A stretch of 25,767 nucleotides of DNA. Source: an uncultured Planctomycetaceae bacterium (GTDB lineage: Bacteria; Planctomycetota; Phycisphaerae; UBA1845; UTPLA1). Below, piece after piece: positions 5,979 through 13,874 of this stretch. Location: NCBI GenBank assembly GCA_938008425.1, contig CALLKH010000053.1, positions 1-25,767 of the forward strand, read 5' to 3'. The position numbers were made by a program, and so were the translations under genes. The notes under the pieces are model-generated. The model made no database searches and was not told where the DNA came from. It saw nothing but the letters and a program-made list of their open reading frames with translations. Position 1 is the stretch's first letter; every line of letters begins with the position of its first letter.

Positions 5979-7403
5979 ATGAGTTCATTCAATCTCAAGG
6001 ACCGGCCGACGATCGCCCGCCGGCTGGCACGGGTGGTTGCGACCGGCATGGTCATGGTGGTCGTCGCCGTCGGCTCGTTGGAAGGAGCCACGTTCAAGAT
6101 TCGATTGCAGGAGGGCACGCCGCCGCCGGGGCTGACCGATGGCGTTCAGTTTCTCGATCAGATTTCCATCACCAACAACGGGCAGATTTACTTCGGCGGC
6201 GATACGACGGCAGCCAGCGCCGACGAGTTCTTCTACAAGGCGACGCTCAAGCCGTTCAGTGCGACGCTGGTCGCGCGCGAAGGCGACGCCATTCCCGCCC
6301 AGGCGGGCATCACGTTCGGCGCGTTTGACGCGGTCAACGGGATGAACGAGAACGGCGATTTCGTCTTCGTGTCGGCGTCGCAGCCGGGGCCGCTCGATGT
6401 GATCGGGCTGAACGGTTTGCAATACCTCCGCGCCGGCGGCACGTTTAACGGCGAGGCGGTCAACTCGTTTCACCATCCGCAAATCGACGGGGCGGGCACC
6501 CCGTGGTATCTCGCGGACCTCGGGCCGAACAGCGCGACGGACATCTCGCTCTTTCACGGTAACACGCTTCTGTTTCGCGAAGGCGGTATGGTCGATGGCG
6601 TTCCGATTGCCACCATCGTCACGTCGGAGTCAACTTCCGGTTCGAATTTTCGCGTGAATGAGGCCGGAGACTACATGATCGTCGTCGATGACGGCGACGC
6701 CCAGGGCCAGGACGTGCACATCATCATGAATGGTGACAACATCCTCGAATCGGGCGATCTCATTCCCAACGCCGGCATTGTGTACTGGTTCAACCAGATC
6801 GGCATGACGGCCGATGGAAGCCACTGGTTCGTTCAGCTCTCCTATCCTTCCGAATCCAACCCGCAGTTCGCGGGCAATGAGGCATTCATCCTCGACGGGA
6901 CGACACTGCTCATCGAGCAGGGCCAAGGCCTCGGCGACGGCCTCCTGGTCGGCACCATTCAGACCGGCGATGTGAACAAGGACGGGCACTGGATCGTGCG
7001 GGTCGATCTTGCAGGCACCGGCACAGGCCAGGACGCAATCATCATCGACGGACAGATCGTCGCGCGGACGGGAGATCCGGTCGATGCGAACTTCAACTGG
7101 GGATCGAGCATCGGATTCATCAACGACATCCGATTGAACGACTGCGGCGCGATCGCGCTGATCGCCGACCTCGTGCCGTCAGCCGGCGGATCTGCCGTGG
7201 AGACGCTGCTCACCGGCAGCATGTTTGATGATGGCGACGTCAACGGCGACGGCGCGGTCGATGAGAATGACTGGGATGCCTTCGTCGATGCACTGATCAA
7301 CGACGCGGCGCCGGTGTGCAACGTCTGGCGGGCGGACATCAACGAGGATGGCTTCGCGGATGGCCGGGATGTCGGGCCCTTTGTCGAGGCGATCCTGCCG
7401 TGA
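5979..7403 (+). CDS. Secreted repeat protein with C-terminal dockerin-like calcium-binding pair
   Basis: 474 residues from ATG 5979, which has GGAGG 10 bases upstream and begins a basic then hydrophobic signal peptide (to about 36); an upstream in-frame GTG at 5934 is less likely. The body holds five or so degenerate repeats, each with a piece like LVAREGD, LLFREGG, NILESGD or IVARTGD followed by a piece like NxxGxxxFxxxx (ITNNGQIYF, MNENGDFVF, VNEAGDYMI, MTADGSHWF, DVNKDGHWI, LNDCGAIAL). This suggests a beta-propeller-like fold. The end (420-474) has two dockerin type I-like loops, D420-VNGDGAVDEN-D431 and D453-INEDGFADGR-D464, each followed by a helix. Such ends are frequent on planctomycete extracellular proteins; whether they bind a cohesin is unknown. 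Substrate and role are unknown. Confidence 0.75.
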   Translation: MSSFNLKDRPTIARRLARVVATGMVMVVVAVGSLEGATFKIRLQEGTPPPGLTDGVQFLDQISITNNGQIYFGGDTTAASADEFFYKATLKPFSATLVAREGDAIPAQAGITFGAFDAVNGMNENGDFVFVSASQPGPLDVIGLNGLQYLRAGGTFNGEAVNSFHHPQIDGAGTPWYLADLGPNSATDISLFHGNTLLFREGGMVDGVPIATIVTSESTSGSNFRVNEAGDYMIVVDDGDAQGQDVHIIMNGDNILESGDLIPNAGIVYWFNQIGMTADGSHWFVQLSYPSESNPQFAGNEAFILDGTTLLIEQGQGLGDGLLVGTIQTGDVNKDGHWIVRVDLAGTGTGQDAIIIDGQIVARTGDPVDANFNWGSSIGFINDIRLNDCGAIALIADLVPSAGGSAVETLLTGSMFDDGDVNGDGAVDENDWDAFVDALINDAAPVCNVWRADINEDGFADGRDVGPFVEAILP

Positions 7404-7471
7404 CGCGGCGCCGCTGACGCCCGCGGCTGCAGCCCGGCGCGGATGCGGACGAAATTGAATTGAATCGTTCA

Positions 7472-7507
7472 AGCGACGGTCGCGTCTGTGCGGCCGTCGC
7501 TTTTTTT
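7472..7507 (+). terminator. Intrinsic terminator after the dockerin-ended gene
   Basis: AGCGACGG (7472-7479) pairs with CCGTCGCT (7494-7501), with a possible inner CGC/GCG, and is followed by a run of T to 7507. It lies 69 bases after the stop codon at 7403. Confidence 0.85.
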
Positions 7508-7645
7508 GTCATGACTGGCGGGCGCGGGCGACGTTCCCACTCACGGACGAATGCGACTATGATGCGCGGCCGTGAAACGATCAGGCGATCGCGATTGATG
7601 CCCGGCGAAGCTTGCCGGGGACGATCGCAGACTGGAGAACTGGAG

Positions 7646-8560
7646 ATGAGGTATCGAATCCGGCAGGCGGGGTTCTGGACTGCGGGCGTGGTGATTGCGG
7701 TGACGCAGATCGGCTGCGGCTCGCCGGGGCGCGTCGCGGAGCTGGTGGAGGCCGATGCGGCGGTCGAGGCGGGCGCGTGGGGCGAGCGTGTGGTGTACCT
7801 CGACGTGCGATCAGCCGACGCATATGCGGCGGGTCATGTCAACGGTGCGGCATCCGTCGATCCGGCTGCGTGGAAATCGGCGAGCCTGGATGTGAATGAG
7901 GGGCTTGAGAATGTCGCGGCTTGGGAATCGCGAATCGGCGCCGCGGGTGTGGGGAATTCAGATCGCGTGCTCATCTACGACGGCGGCGAGATGGCGAACT
8001 CGGCACGAATCTGGTTCATCCTTCAGCACTTCGGCCACGAGCGAAGTTCGGTCGTGAACGGCGGCTGGCCGGCGATGAAAGCGCAGGCCGAGGGCGGCAA
8101 ACTCACGTTGTCGAACGCATTGTCTGCGCCTGCGCCGAGAAAGTTTTCGGCGCGTGTGTCATCGGATGCGCCGGTCTCGATGCTGGATCGTGCGGCGGTG
8201 CGCGAGGCGATCGAGTCGGGTCGCGGTCGGGTGGTCGATGCGCGGCAGCCGAGCGAGCATGCAGGCGACGAAAAGCACGCCAACCCGCGGGGCGGTCATC
8301 TGCCCGGCGCGGTCAACATTCCGCACACGGCGCTCCTGACGGCCGACGGGCGGTTGAAATCGCCGGAGGAATTGGCGGCGATCTTTGAAGCGGCGGGCCT
8401 GAAGAAGGGCGAGCCGCTGATCACGCACTGCGAAAGCGGTGGGCGATCGTCGCTGGAGGCACTGGCGGCGGTACGGGCGGGGTACGGCCCGGTGAAGAAT
8501 TACTACCGGAGCTTTTCGGATTGGTCGAAGGACGAGGCGTGTCCGGTTGAGCGGAAGTGA
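7646..8560 (+). CDS. Two-domain rhodanese-like sulfurtransferase, exported or lipoprotein
   Basis: 304 residues. Tandem rhodanese enzymes move a sulfane sulfur from thiosulfate or 3-mercaptopyruvate to an acceptor through a persulfide on Cys. The N-terminal domain (about 30-150: VYLDVRSADAYAAGHVNGA, VLIYDGGEMANSARIWFIL, VNGGWPAM) has no catalytic Cys, as is normal. The C-terminal domain (about 175-300) carries VVDARQPSEHAG, GHLPGAVNIPH and the loop THCESGGRSS with Cys262. The CESGGR loop differs from classic CRKGVT and CGSGVT loops, so the donor cannot be named. The N-terminus is hydrophobic with Cys24 after QIG, a weak lipobox, so it probably works outside the cytoplasm. ATG 7646 is chosen because GGAG lies about 8 bases upstream and the signal begins there; the upstream extension runs over the terminator. 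Confidence 0.85.
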   Translation: MRYRIRQAGFWTAGVVIAVTQIGCGSPGRVAELVEADAAVEAGAWGERVVYLDVRSADAYAAGHVNGAASVDPAAWKSASLDVNEGLENVAAWESRIGAAGVGNSDRVLIYDGGEMANSARIWFILQHFGHERSSVVNGGWPAMKAQAEGGKLTLSNALSAPAPRKFSARVSSDAPVSMLDRAAVREAIESGRGRVVDARQPSEHAGDEKHANPRGGHLPGAVNIPHTALLTADGRLKSPEELAAIFEAAGLKKGEPLITHCESGGRSSLEALAAVRAGYGPVKNYYRSFSDWSKDEACPVERK

Positions 8561-8623
8561 TGGGAGCTGGCGTCAACGATTTCGCGGTGGTTCGCGCGCC
8601 GTGAAATCGCCGGAGGGACTCGG

Positions 8624-9241
8624 ATGGCTGAAGCCGATGCAACGTTGAACGATTTTCTCGATCGCCTCGCCTCGCGTGCGGCCACGCCGGGGGGCGGCGC
8701 TGCGAGCGCGCTGGTCGGAGCGGCGGCGGCGGCGCTGTGCGGCATGGTGGGGCGGCTCAATGACAAGAAGGACGGCACGCCGGGGCCGCTGCATGGATCG
8801 ATCACATCGGCCGACGCGCTCCTGTCGGACATGAAGCGGCTGATCGACGACGACATGCGCGCATTTTCGCGACTCATGGCGGCGTGGAAGCTGCCGGCGG
8901 ATTCGCCCGGTTCGGCGGACGCGAAGCAGGCGGCGACGATCGAGGCGACGGAATCACCGATCGAGATCATGTCGAAGGCCTCGTTCGTGATGAAGCTGGC
9001 GATGATCGGCTTGGAGAAGTCGAAAAAGGGGTGCCTGTCTGACGCGGGCGTGGCGGCGATCCTCGCGCACGCGGCGCTGGAGGGGGCGCGGCTGAATGTG
9101 CTGATCAACCTGCCGGGCATCGAGGACCCCGCGCGGCGCGAGGAGCTTCACACCCGGTGCGAATCGCTGCATGTCAGCGCTGCGGCACTTCGGCGCGAGG
9201 TGGACGCAGTCCTGGCGGAGAAGTACGGCGGCCCGGCGTAG
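8624..9241 (+). CDS. Cyclodeaminase/cyclohydrolase family protein (FchA/FTCD C-terminal type)
   Basis: 205 residues, cytoplasmic and helical. The family includes methenyltetrahydrofolate cyclohydrolase (FchA) and the formiminotetrahydrofolate cyclodeaminase half of FTCD, which convert folate C1 units to 5,10-methenyl- or 10-formyl-THF. Visible signatures: FLDRLASRAATPGGGAASAL (10-29), GMVGRLNDKK (40-49), and GCLSDAGVAAILAHAALEGA (136-155), followed by RLNVLINLPGIED. Length fits the stand-alone family. GGAGGG lies 6 bases before the ATG. It follows the rhodanese by 63 bases on the same strand and may be cotranscribed, with no clear functional link. Which of the two reactions it performs cannot be told from sequence. 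Confidence 0.85.
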   Translation: MAEADATLNDFLDRLASRAATPGGGAASALVGAAAAALCGMVGRLNDKKDGTPGPLHGSITSADALLSDMKRLIDDDMRAFSRLMAAWKLPADSPGSADAKQAATIEATESPIEIMSKASFVMKLAMIGLEKSKKGCLSDAGVAAILAHAALEGARLNVLINLPGIEDPARREELHTRCESLHVSAAALRREVDAVLAEKYGGPA

Positions 9242-9277
9242 GCGGCAGGAGCGGATGAAGGTGAATCAGCAATGGTT

Positions 9278-9317
9278 GCATGGGCCCGAGGAGGGAGTGG
9301 CCTCCTCGAACCCATGC
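9278..9317. repeat. Long inverted repeat, 17-bp stem with two mismatches
   Basis: GCATGGGCCCGAGGAGG (9278-9294) and CCTCCTCGAACCCATGC (9301-9317) pair except for two adjacent central positions, with loop GAGTGG. It begins 37 bases after the cyclohydrolase stop. Without a T-run it might be a Rho-type 3-prime end structure or RNA processing hairpin. Confidence 0.6.
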
Positions 9318-9340
9318 ATAGGGAAGGTAGGGAGCTGTTT

Positions 9341-9369
9341 TCGTGCGCCGGTGTTTTACCGTCGCACGA
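9341..9369. repeat. Hairpin, 12-position stem with one mismatch
   Basis: TCGTGCG-C-CGGT (9341-9352) and ACCG-T-CGCACGA (9358-9369) pair except at one position, with loop GTTTT. It lies 23 bases after the previous inverted repeat; no T-run follows. Confidence 0.55.
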
Positions 9370-9717
9370 TTGATTCGGTTGCACGACGCGCAGCTTTCGC
9401 GGCGTCGGACGCACAACAGTTCGGCGTATTCTCAATGTGGCTGCCACCAGCATGTATGTCGTTGTGCGGGTCGCTTATTGCGTCACACCCCGGCGGGGAT
9501 GGGGTCGGAAGGATTACGCAATATATTCATCCGATTATTGGCATCACCCATCTGTCGGGCAAGTCCCGCTCTTGTAAATCCTCAAATTTTTCCGACGGCG
9601 GCGTTCGGCACCTCCCTGGCACGGGAGATTTCGGCGGAGCCGCGTCGTTAATTCGATCACAGGAATGGGCACACGGTTCGGCGGCGCGGCGCTTCGGAAG
9701 CGGGTGATGGGGTACTT

Positions 9718-10182
9718 ATGAAGTTGAGTCACATTCTTTTTGCGGCGTGCACGCTGCTCCTGCTTTCCTTGACGGCTTACATGGGGTTGGAGGTGGACGG
9801 GCGCACGGGGTACGCGCGTCATTTCATGCTCGGCGTGCTTTCGGGCCTTTTTACCTGCTTCGTCCACGTCATCTATTTCATGTACTTCGTCGTTCAGCAG
9901 AAGATCATGGCCGAGGCGATCCTCCACCATGGCTTGGACGCCGGATTCGCCCCGCGGGTTCAAAAAATGAAGTCCCGGGCGCTGATGTGGTGCATGGCGG
10001 GATTCGTCGCGATTCTCACGACGGCCGGTCTGGGCGGCGCGATCGACGCGTCGGGGGTCTCGGCCCGGATGCATCAATATGCGGCGTTCATCACCATCGC
10101 GGTCGAGGCGGTGGTCTTCTACGGCCAGATCGTGCTCCTGGGCGATTATCGAGAGCTGTTTCGCGAGGCGTTCAACGAATAG
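9718..10182 (+). CDS. Small four-helix membrane protein, unknown function
   Basis: 154 residues. Four hydrophobic segments at about 4-24, 36-60, 90-111 and 118-141. His35 (ARHFM), His50 and the paired HH near 70 are present, and the region between helices 2 and 3 (QQKIMAEAILHHG, PRVQKMKSR) is polar. The C-terminus is acidic/basic and probably cytoplasmic. The overall size and helix layout recall small membrane proteins of respiratory systems, but I find no motif to support that. I do not recognise the family. The ribosome site is weak (GATGGGG about 6 bases before ATG). The next gene has its own promoter just downstream, so this looks monocistronic. Confidence 0.7.
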   Translation: MKLSHILFAACTLLLLSLTAYMGLEVDGRTGYARHFMLGVLSGLFTCFVHVIYFMYFVVQQKIMAEAILHHGLDAGFAPRVQKMKSRALMWCMAGFVAILTTAGLGGAIDASGVSARMHQYAAFITIAVEAVVFYGQIVLLGDYRELFREAFNE

Positions 10183-10239
10183 GGCAAGCTCACGGAGCGA
10201 AAGATCACCCATCGCGATGCGAAATCGGGCAGCCGCGTT

Positions 10240-10268
10240 TGACCAGCATTTCCGGACGTTTCTATAAT
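10240..10268 (+). promoter_or_regulatory. Strong sigma70-type promoter, leaderless start
   Basis: TTGACC (10240-10245), a 17-base spacer and a perfect TATAAT (10263-10268). The GTG start of the next gene is at 10276, seven bases beyond the TATAAT box, where transcription should begin. Confidence 0.75.
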
Positions 10269-10275
10269 CCTTCGT

Positions 10276-13260
10276 GTGACACTGAACCTCGCAACATCGG
10301 CCGGTGCACGACGACGTCGATCGGCGTTCGTCGGGCTTTTCTCATCTCTACTCATTTTGTCTGGTTCTTCGCCGTGGCGTGGAAGCCAATCCGCCGGCGC
10401 GGATGAGCCGGCTGCCAAGTCCGGCGCGACCACCCAACCGGCCTCGGACGCGGCCAAGAAGGCGACGGGCACGCCGGAGGAGCAACTGCGCGCCGCGCGG
10501 GAGCACCGGCTGTACGGACGATACGACGAGGCGGCCGCGATCTGCGACGAACTGGTAAAGCTCCCCAAACTTTCCGTGGCGGCCGCATGTGAGCGGGCGC
10601 AGATCGATCTCGAGCGCGGGGCATATCCTGAGGGACTCGAGCGACTCACGACGACTTCCGACGTCGGGGCGCGGTCGGCGCTCTGGCTGGCGACCAGGGC
10701 GGCGCTGCTGGCGGAGACGGGCGACTATGAGGGCGCCGTTCAGGCCAATCGCGCGGCGATGAAGATCGAAGATGAGTATCCGCGGGCGGCGTGGCAACTC
10801 GGCCAGGCGCTGGAGCGGCTCGGCCGGACGAAGGAGGCGATCGAAGCGTATCGCGTCTTCGAAGATCGCATGACTGGAACGCAGCTGCCGGACGACGCCG
10901 AGCGACTGACGTATCTTGGACTCGGGTTCTATCGTTACTCGGTGCTGAAGAGCAAGAACCTGGTGCAACGCACGCGGCATGTCCTTAATGAGGCCTACGG
11001 CACGGCGGTCGACTATATCGATGCGCGGTACTGGCCGGCGCGGCTGGCGGCGGGCAACCTGCTCCTGGAGAAGCACAACCTACCCGACGCCCGTGAGGAG
11101 TTCGGCAAGGTCCTAGCGCAGAATCCGTATGCGGCCGACGCGATGGTCGGCCTCGGCCGATCTCATCTGGAGGAGTGGGAGTTCGATCAGTGCGAACAGC
11201 AGGCCTCTGCGGCGCTGGAAGTGAACGCCAATCATGTCGGCGCGATCGTGTTGCTCGCGAATCTGCGGATGACCGAGCGTAAGTATGAAGAGGCGGCGAC
11301 GCTGGCCGAAAGGGCGCTGGCGGTCAACCCGCGTTATGAAGAAGCGCTCGGCGTGCTGGCGGCGGCGAAGACGCGACTCGGCGATGCAAAATCGGCCGAG
11401 GAGCTGGCGTCGCGGGTGCGGGCGTTCAATCCCGAGCCGGCCAAGTTTCATTTCGCGCTGGGCGAGTGGTTGTCGGCCGGGCGGCAGTTCGCTGAAGCCA
11501 GGGGGCACTTCGAGAAGGCGATCGAGATCGCGCCGTACTGGCCGGAGCCTCGAACGAGTCTCGGGCAGCTTTACATGGAGACGGGCGACGAGGCGGACGC
11601 CCGCAAGATGCTCGAGTCGTCGTTCGAGCTCGACGGCTTCAACCAGCATACGTTCAATGTTCTGGGGCTTCTGGACCAGGTCGACAAGTTCTCGCAGATC
11701 GAAAGCGACCACTTCATCGTGAAGTACAGCAGCGAGGAGGACGCCGTCGTCGCGCCGTACTTCTCCCGCACGCTCGAATCGCTGCATGACGATGTCTGCC
11801 GCGATTTCAAGTTCACGCCGACCGAAAAGACGATCATCGAACTCTTCCCGGATCACCAGGGCTTCAGCGTGCGCATCACCGGCCGGCCGTTCATCGGGAC
11901 GGTCGGCGCCTGCACGGGTCGTGTCATCGCCATGGCAGCACCGCGCGGGCGGCCGCCGTTCGGGCGGTTCAACTGGGCGAGTGTGCTTCGGCATGAATTC
12001 ACGCACACCGTGACGCTGGCGGCCACCGGCAATCGGATTCCGCACTGGTACACCGAGGGGCTCGCGGTCTATGAGGAGAAGTCGCCGCGCTCGTGGACGT
12101 GGAAGCAGCTTCTCACCGACGCGGTTCGGCGCGACCGGCTCTTCACGCTCCAGACCGTGGACTGGGGATTTGCGCGGCCCCGGCGGCCGGACGATCGCAC
12201 GCTGGCCTACGCCCAGAGCGAATGGATGGTGGAGTACATCATCGAGCGGTGGAAGTACGACGCGGTGCTCGATTTGCTCACGGCGTTTCGCGACGGCCTG
12301 TCGCAGAAGGCGGCATTCGAGAAGGTGCTGTCGCTTGCGCCTGAGGCGTTCGATTCGGACTTTCGCGCGTGGGCGGCGAAGGAGGCGGCGAAGTGGGGCC
12401 TGCCGGTCGGCGAAGTGCCGAATCCGGAGGAGCTTCAGAAAAAACTGAAGGAGTCGCCGGATGATCCGGAACTGCTGGGCAAGATGGCGCAGGCGTATCT
12501 GCTCGACAGCGATGTGAAGCGGGCGCGGCAGATGGCGCGGCGGGCGCTCAAGCGCGACAAGAAGCAGCCGCTGGCGCTGGAAGTGATGTGCCACCTGCTT
12601 GTCGCGAAGTCGCTGGCGGAGGAGAAGGAAGCGGATCGGCGCGAGTTCATGGACGAGGCGACGCCGTTCATTCAGAGACTGCTGACCGTCGCGCCCGAGA
12701 ACCCGACGGCCATCAAATACATCGCCTACGTCGAACAGTCCGAGGAGCAATGGACCGAGGCGATCAAGCGCTTCAAGCAGTATCAGGAGCGCATACCGGA
12801 GGATCCGGATTCTTACCGCCGACTCGCGGCGATATATCTTCGCCGCGGCCAGTTCGGCCAGGCGCTCGTGCAACTCGAGGGCCTCTTCCGGCTGTCGGAG
12901 GATGAGCCGGCGGTGGCGCGGCAGGTCGCCCGGCTGTACGAAGAGCGAGAGGAGTGGGCGACGGCGGCCGACTGGTATTACAAGGCCATAGAGATCGATC
13001 CCTATCATCCGGACACCCACGGCGCGCTCGGCGACGCGCTGCTTGCGAGCGGCCGGCTCGCGGAGGCGGAGCGAGAGTTTCAGGTCGTGGTGACGCTGCT
13101 GCCCGATGAGCCCATGGGTTATGAGGGGCTGAGCCTGGTTTTTGAAAAGATGGGAAACCGCAGCAAGGCGAGGACGTATCTGAAGAGGGCTGAATCGCTG
13201 GGTGGGCGACGCGAGCACGATCATGAACACGACGACGGTCATGATCATGAGGGCGATTGA
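10276..13260 (+). CDS. TPR - gluzincin-like metallopeptidase - TPR exported protein
   Basis: 994 residues. A signal-like N-terminus (RRRR then a hydrophobic stretch, 13-32) suggests export. Tetratricopeptide repeats occupy about 65-470 (for example YPRAAWQLGQALERLGRTKEAIEAYRVF and YWPEPRTSLGQLYMETGDEADARKM, each in the TPR pattern). A peptidase MA-like domain follows (about 480-700) with H573-EFT-H577 and E594 in WYTEGLAVYEE, the HExxH plus Glu arrangement of gluzincins (second His to Glu 17 residues). A second TPR block spans about 730-975. The tail (980-994) is rich in His, Asp and Glu (five His) and may bind metal. TPRs hold partner proteins; the substrate is unknown. The only credible start is GTG 10276: no Shine-Dalgarno site fits, and the promoter leaves no leader. 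Good match to exported planctomycete TPR-protease proteins. Confidence 0.83.
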   Translation: MTLNLATSAGARRRRSAFVGLFSSLLILSGSSPWRGSQSAGADEPAAKSGATTQPASDAAKKATGTPEEQLRAAREHRLYGRYDEAAAICDELVKLPKLSVAAACERAQIDLERGAYPEGLERLTTTSDVGARSALWLATRAALLAETGDYEGAVQANRAAMKIEDEYPRAAWQLGQALERLGRTKEAIEAYRVFEDRMTGTQLPDDAERLTYLGLGFYRYSVLKSKNLVQRTRHVLNEAYGTAVDYIDARYWPARLAAGNLLLEKHNLPDAREEFGKVLAQNPYAADAMVGLGRSHLEEWEFDQCEQQASAALEVNANHVGAIVLLANLRMTERKYEEAATLAERALAVNPRYEEALGVLAAAKTRLGDAKSAEELASRVRAFNPEPAKFHFALGEWLSAGRQFAEARGHFEKAIEIAPYWPEPRTSLGQLYMETGDEADARKMLESSFELDGFNQHTFNVLGLLDQVDKFSQIESDHFIVKYSSEEDAVVAPYFSRTLESLHDDVCRDFKFTPTEKTIIELFPDHQGFSVRITGRPFIGTVGACTGRVIAMAAPRGRPPFGRFNWASVLRHEFTHTVTLAATGNRIPHWYTEGLAVYEEKSPRSWTWKQLLTDAVRRDRLFTLQTVDWGFARPRRPDDRTLAYAQSEWMVEYIIERWKYDAVLDLLTAFRDGLSQKAAFEKVLSLAPEAFDSDFRAWAAKEAAKWGLPVGEVPNPEELQKKLKESPDDPELLGKMAQAYLLDSDVKRARQMARRALKRDKKQPLALEVMCHLLVAKSLAEEKEADRREFMDEATPFIQRLLTVAPENPTAIKYIAYVEQSEEQWTEAIKRFKQYQERIPEDPDSYRRLAAIYLRRGQFGQALVQLEGLFRLSEDEPAVARQVARLYEEREEWATAADWYYKAIEIDPYHPDTHGALGDALLASGRLAEAEREFQVVVTLLPDEPMGYEGLSLVFEKMGNRSKARTYLKRAESLGGRREHDHEHDDGHDHEGD

Positions 13261-13486
13261 GCGGTGACCGCGTCGGGGTGGGCGAAAGGCCGACCGAATT
13301 CAAATCGGTTGAAAGTGAAATACTGAGAGCCGGCCCCGGAAATCGATGTGTCCGCGGCGCGGAATCGCGGCATCGGTTCGGTCGCGCGGTCCTTTTCGTC
13401 AGGGGTTCGGGGTGCTAGAATTCTGGAGGGCCGGGGACCCCAGAAATGCGCATGCGGCGGCTGTCGGCAGGCGGTCCGGAGCGACT

Positions 13487-13780
13487 ATGGATATCAGCGG
13501 TTTTCAGCAGGTCATTGAAACGATGTACTCGGCCAAGGACCGCAAGCGGGGATCGTCCGCGACGTTTCTGTGGCTGATGGAAGAAGTCGGCGAGCTGGCG
13601 ACGGCGATCCGCGAGGGATCGCATGAGGAAAAGGAAGGCGAGTTCGCGGATGTGCTCGCATGGCTGGCGACGCTCGCGAACGTCGAGGGGATTGACCTCC
13701 AGAAGGCCGTCGGGAAGTACACGCAGGGTTGCCCCGGGTGTCATAAGATGGTCTGCGAGTGCCACCACGAAAAGCCGTAG
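13487..13780 (+). CDS. MazG-like nucleotide pyrophosphohydrolase with Cys/His tail
   Basis: 97 residues from ATG 13487 (GGAG 6 bases upstream; the frame extends further back but without protein-like sequence). All-alpha NTP pyrophosphohydrolases of the MazG type hydrolyse (d)NTPs to NMP and PPi using Mg bound by ExxE and ExxD pairs. Here E33-xx-E36 (EEVGE) and E52-xx-D55 (EFAD) are both present, with AWLATLANVEGIDL after them, as in single-domain MazG-like proteins. The last 16 residues have CPGCHKMVCECHH (Cys82, 85, 90, 92; His86, 93, 94), a probable zinc knuckle that the minimal fold does not need. It stands between the TPR protein and the ABC cluster; possible weak -10 TAGAAT at 13416-13421. 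Substrate not inferable. Confidence 0.8.
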   Translation: MDISGFQQVIETMYSAKDRKRGSSATFLWLMEEVGELATAIREGSHEEKEGEFADVLAWLATLANVEGIDLQKAVGKYTQGCPGCHKMVCECHHEKP

Positions 13781-13874
13781 CGCGGGGGCGAGGCGGGATT
13801 CATGTTCGGCAATGGCGTGCGACCGGGGTCGGGGCGGGATTGTTGAATCCCGCGGAAATGGTTGCCTGCACGAT

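Larger units (their letters stand above)
9242..9717. other. Gene-free 476-bp region with two strong hairpins
   Basis: No frame here has protein-like composition. Two imperfect inverted repeats lie close together (9278-9317 and 9341-9369), neither with a T-run. The second half is locally AT-rich (near 9517-9530 and 9580-9592), which could hold the promoter of the membrane protein at 9718, but I cannot fix its boxes. Confidence 0.5.

Noticed and set aside
9171..9707. 178-codon plus-strand frame after the cyclohydrolase gene
   Set aside because: It starts within the cyclohydrolase gene in another frame and crosses two hairpins; composition is not protein-like.
11113..13248. 711-codon minus-strand open frame inside the TPR-protease gene
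   Set aside because: High GC favours long antisense frames; its composition is Arg/Leu-rich with no motif, while the plus frame has TPRs and HExxH.
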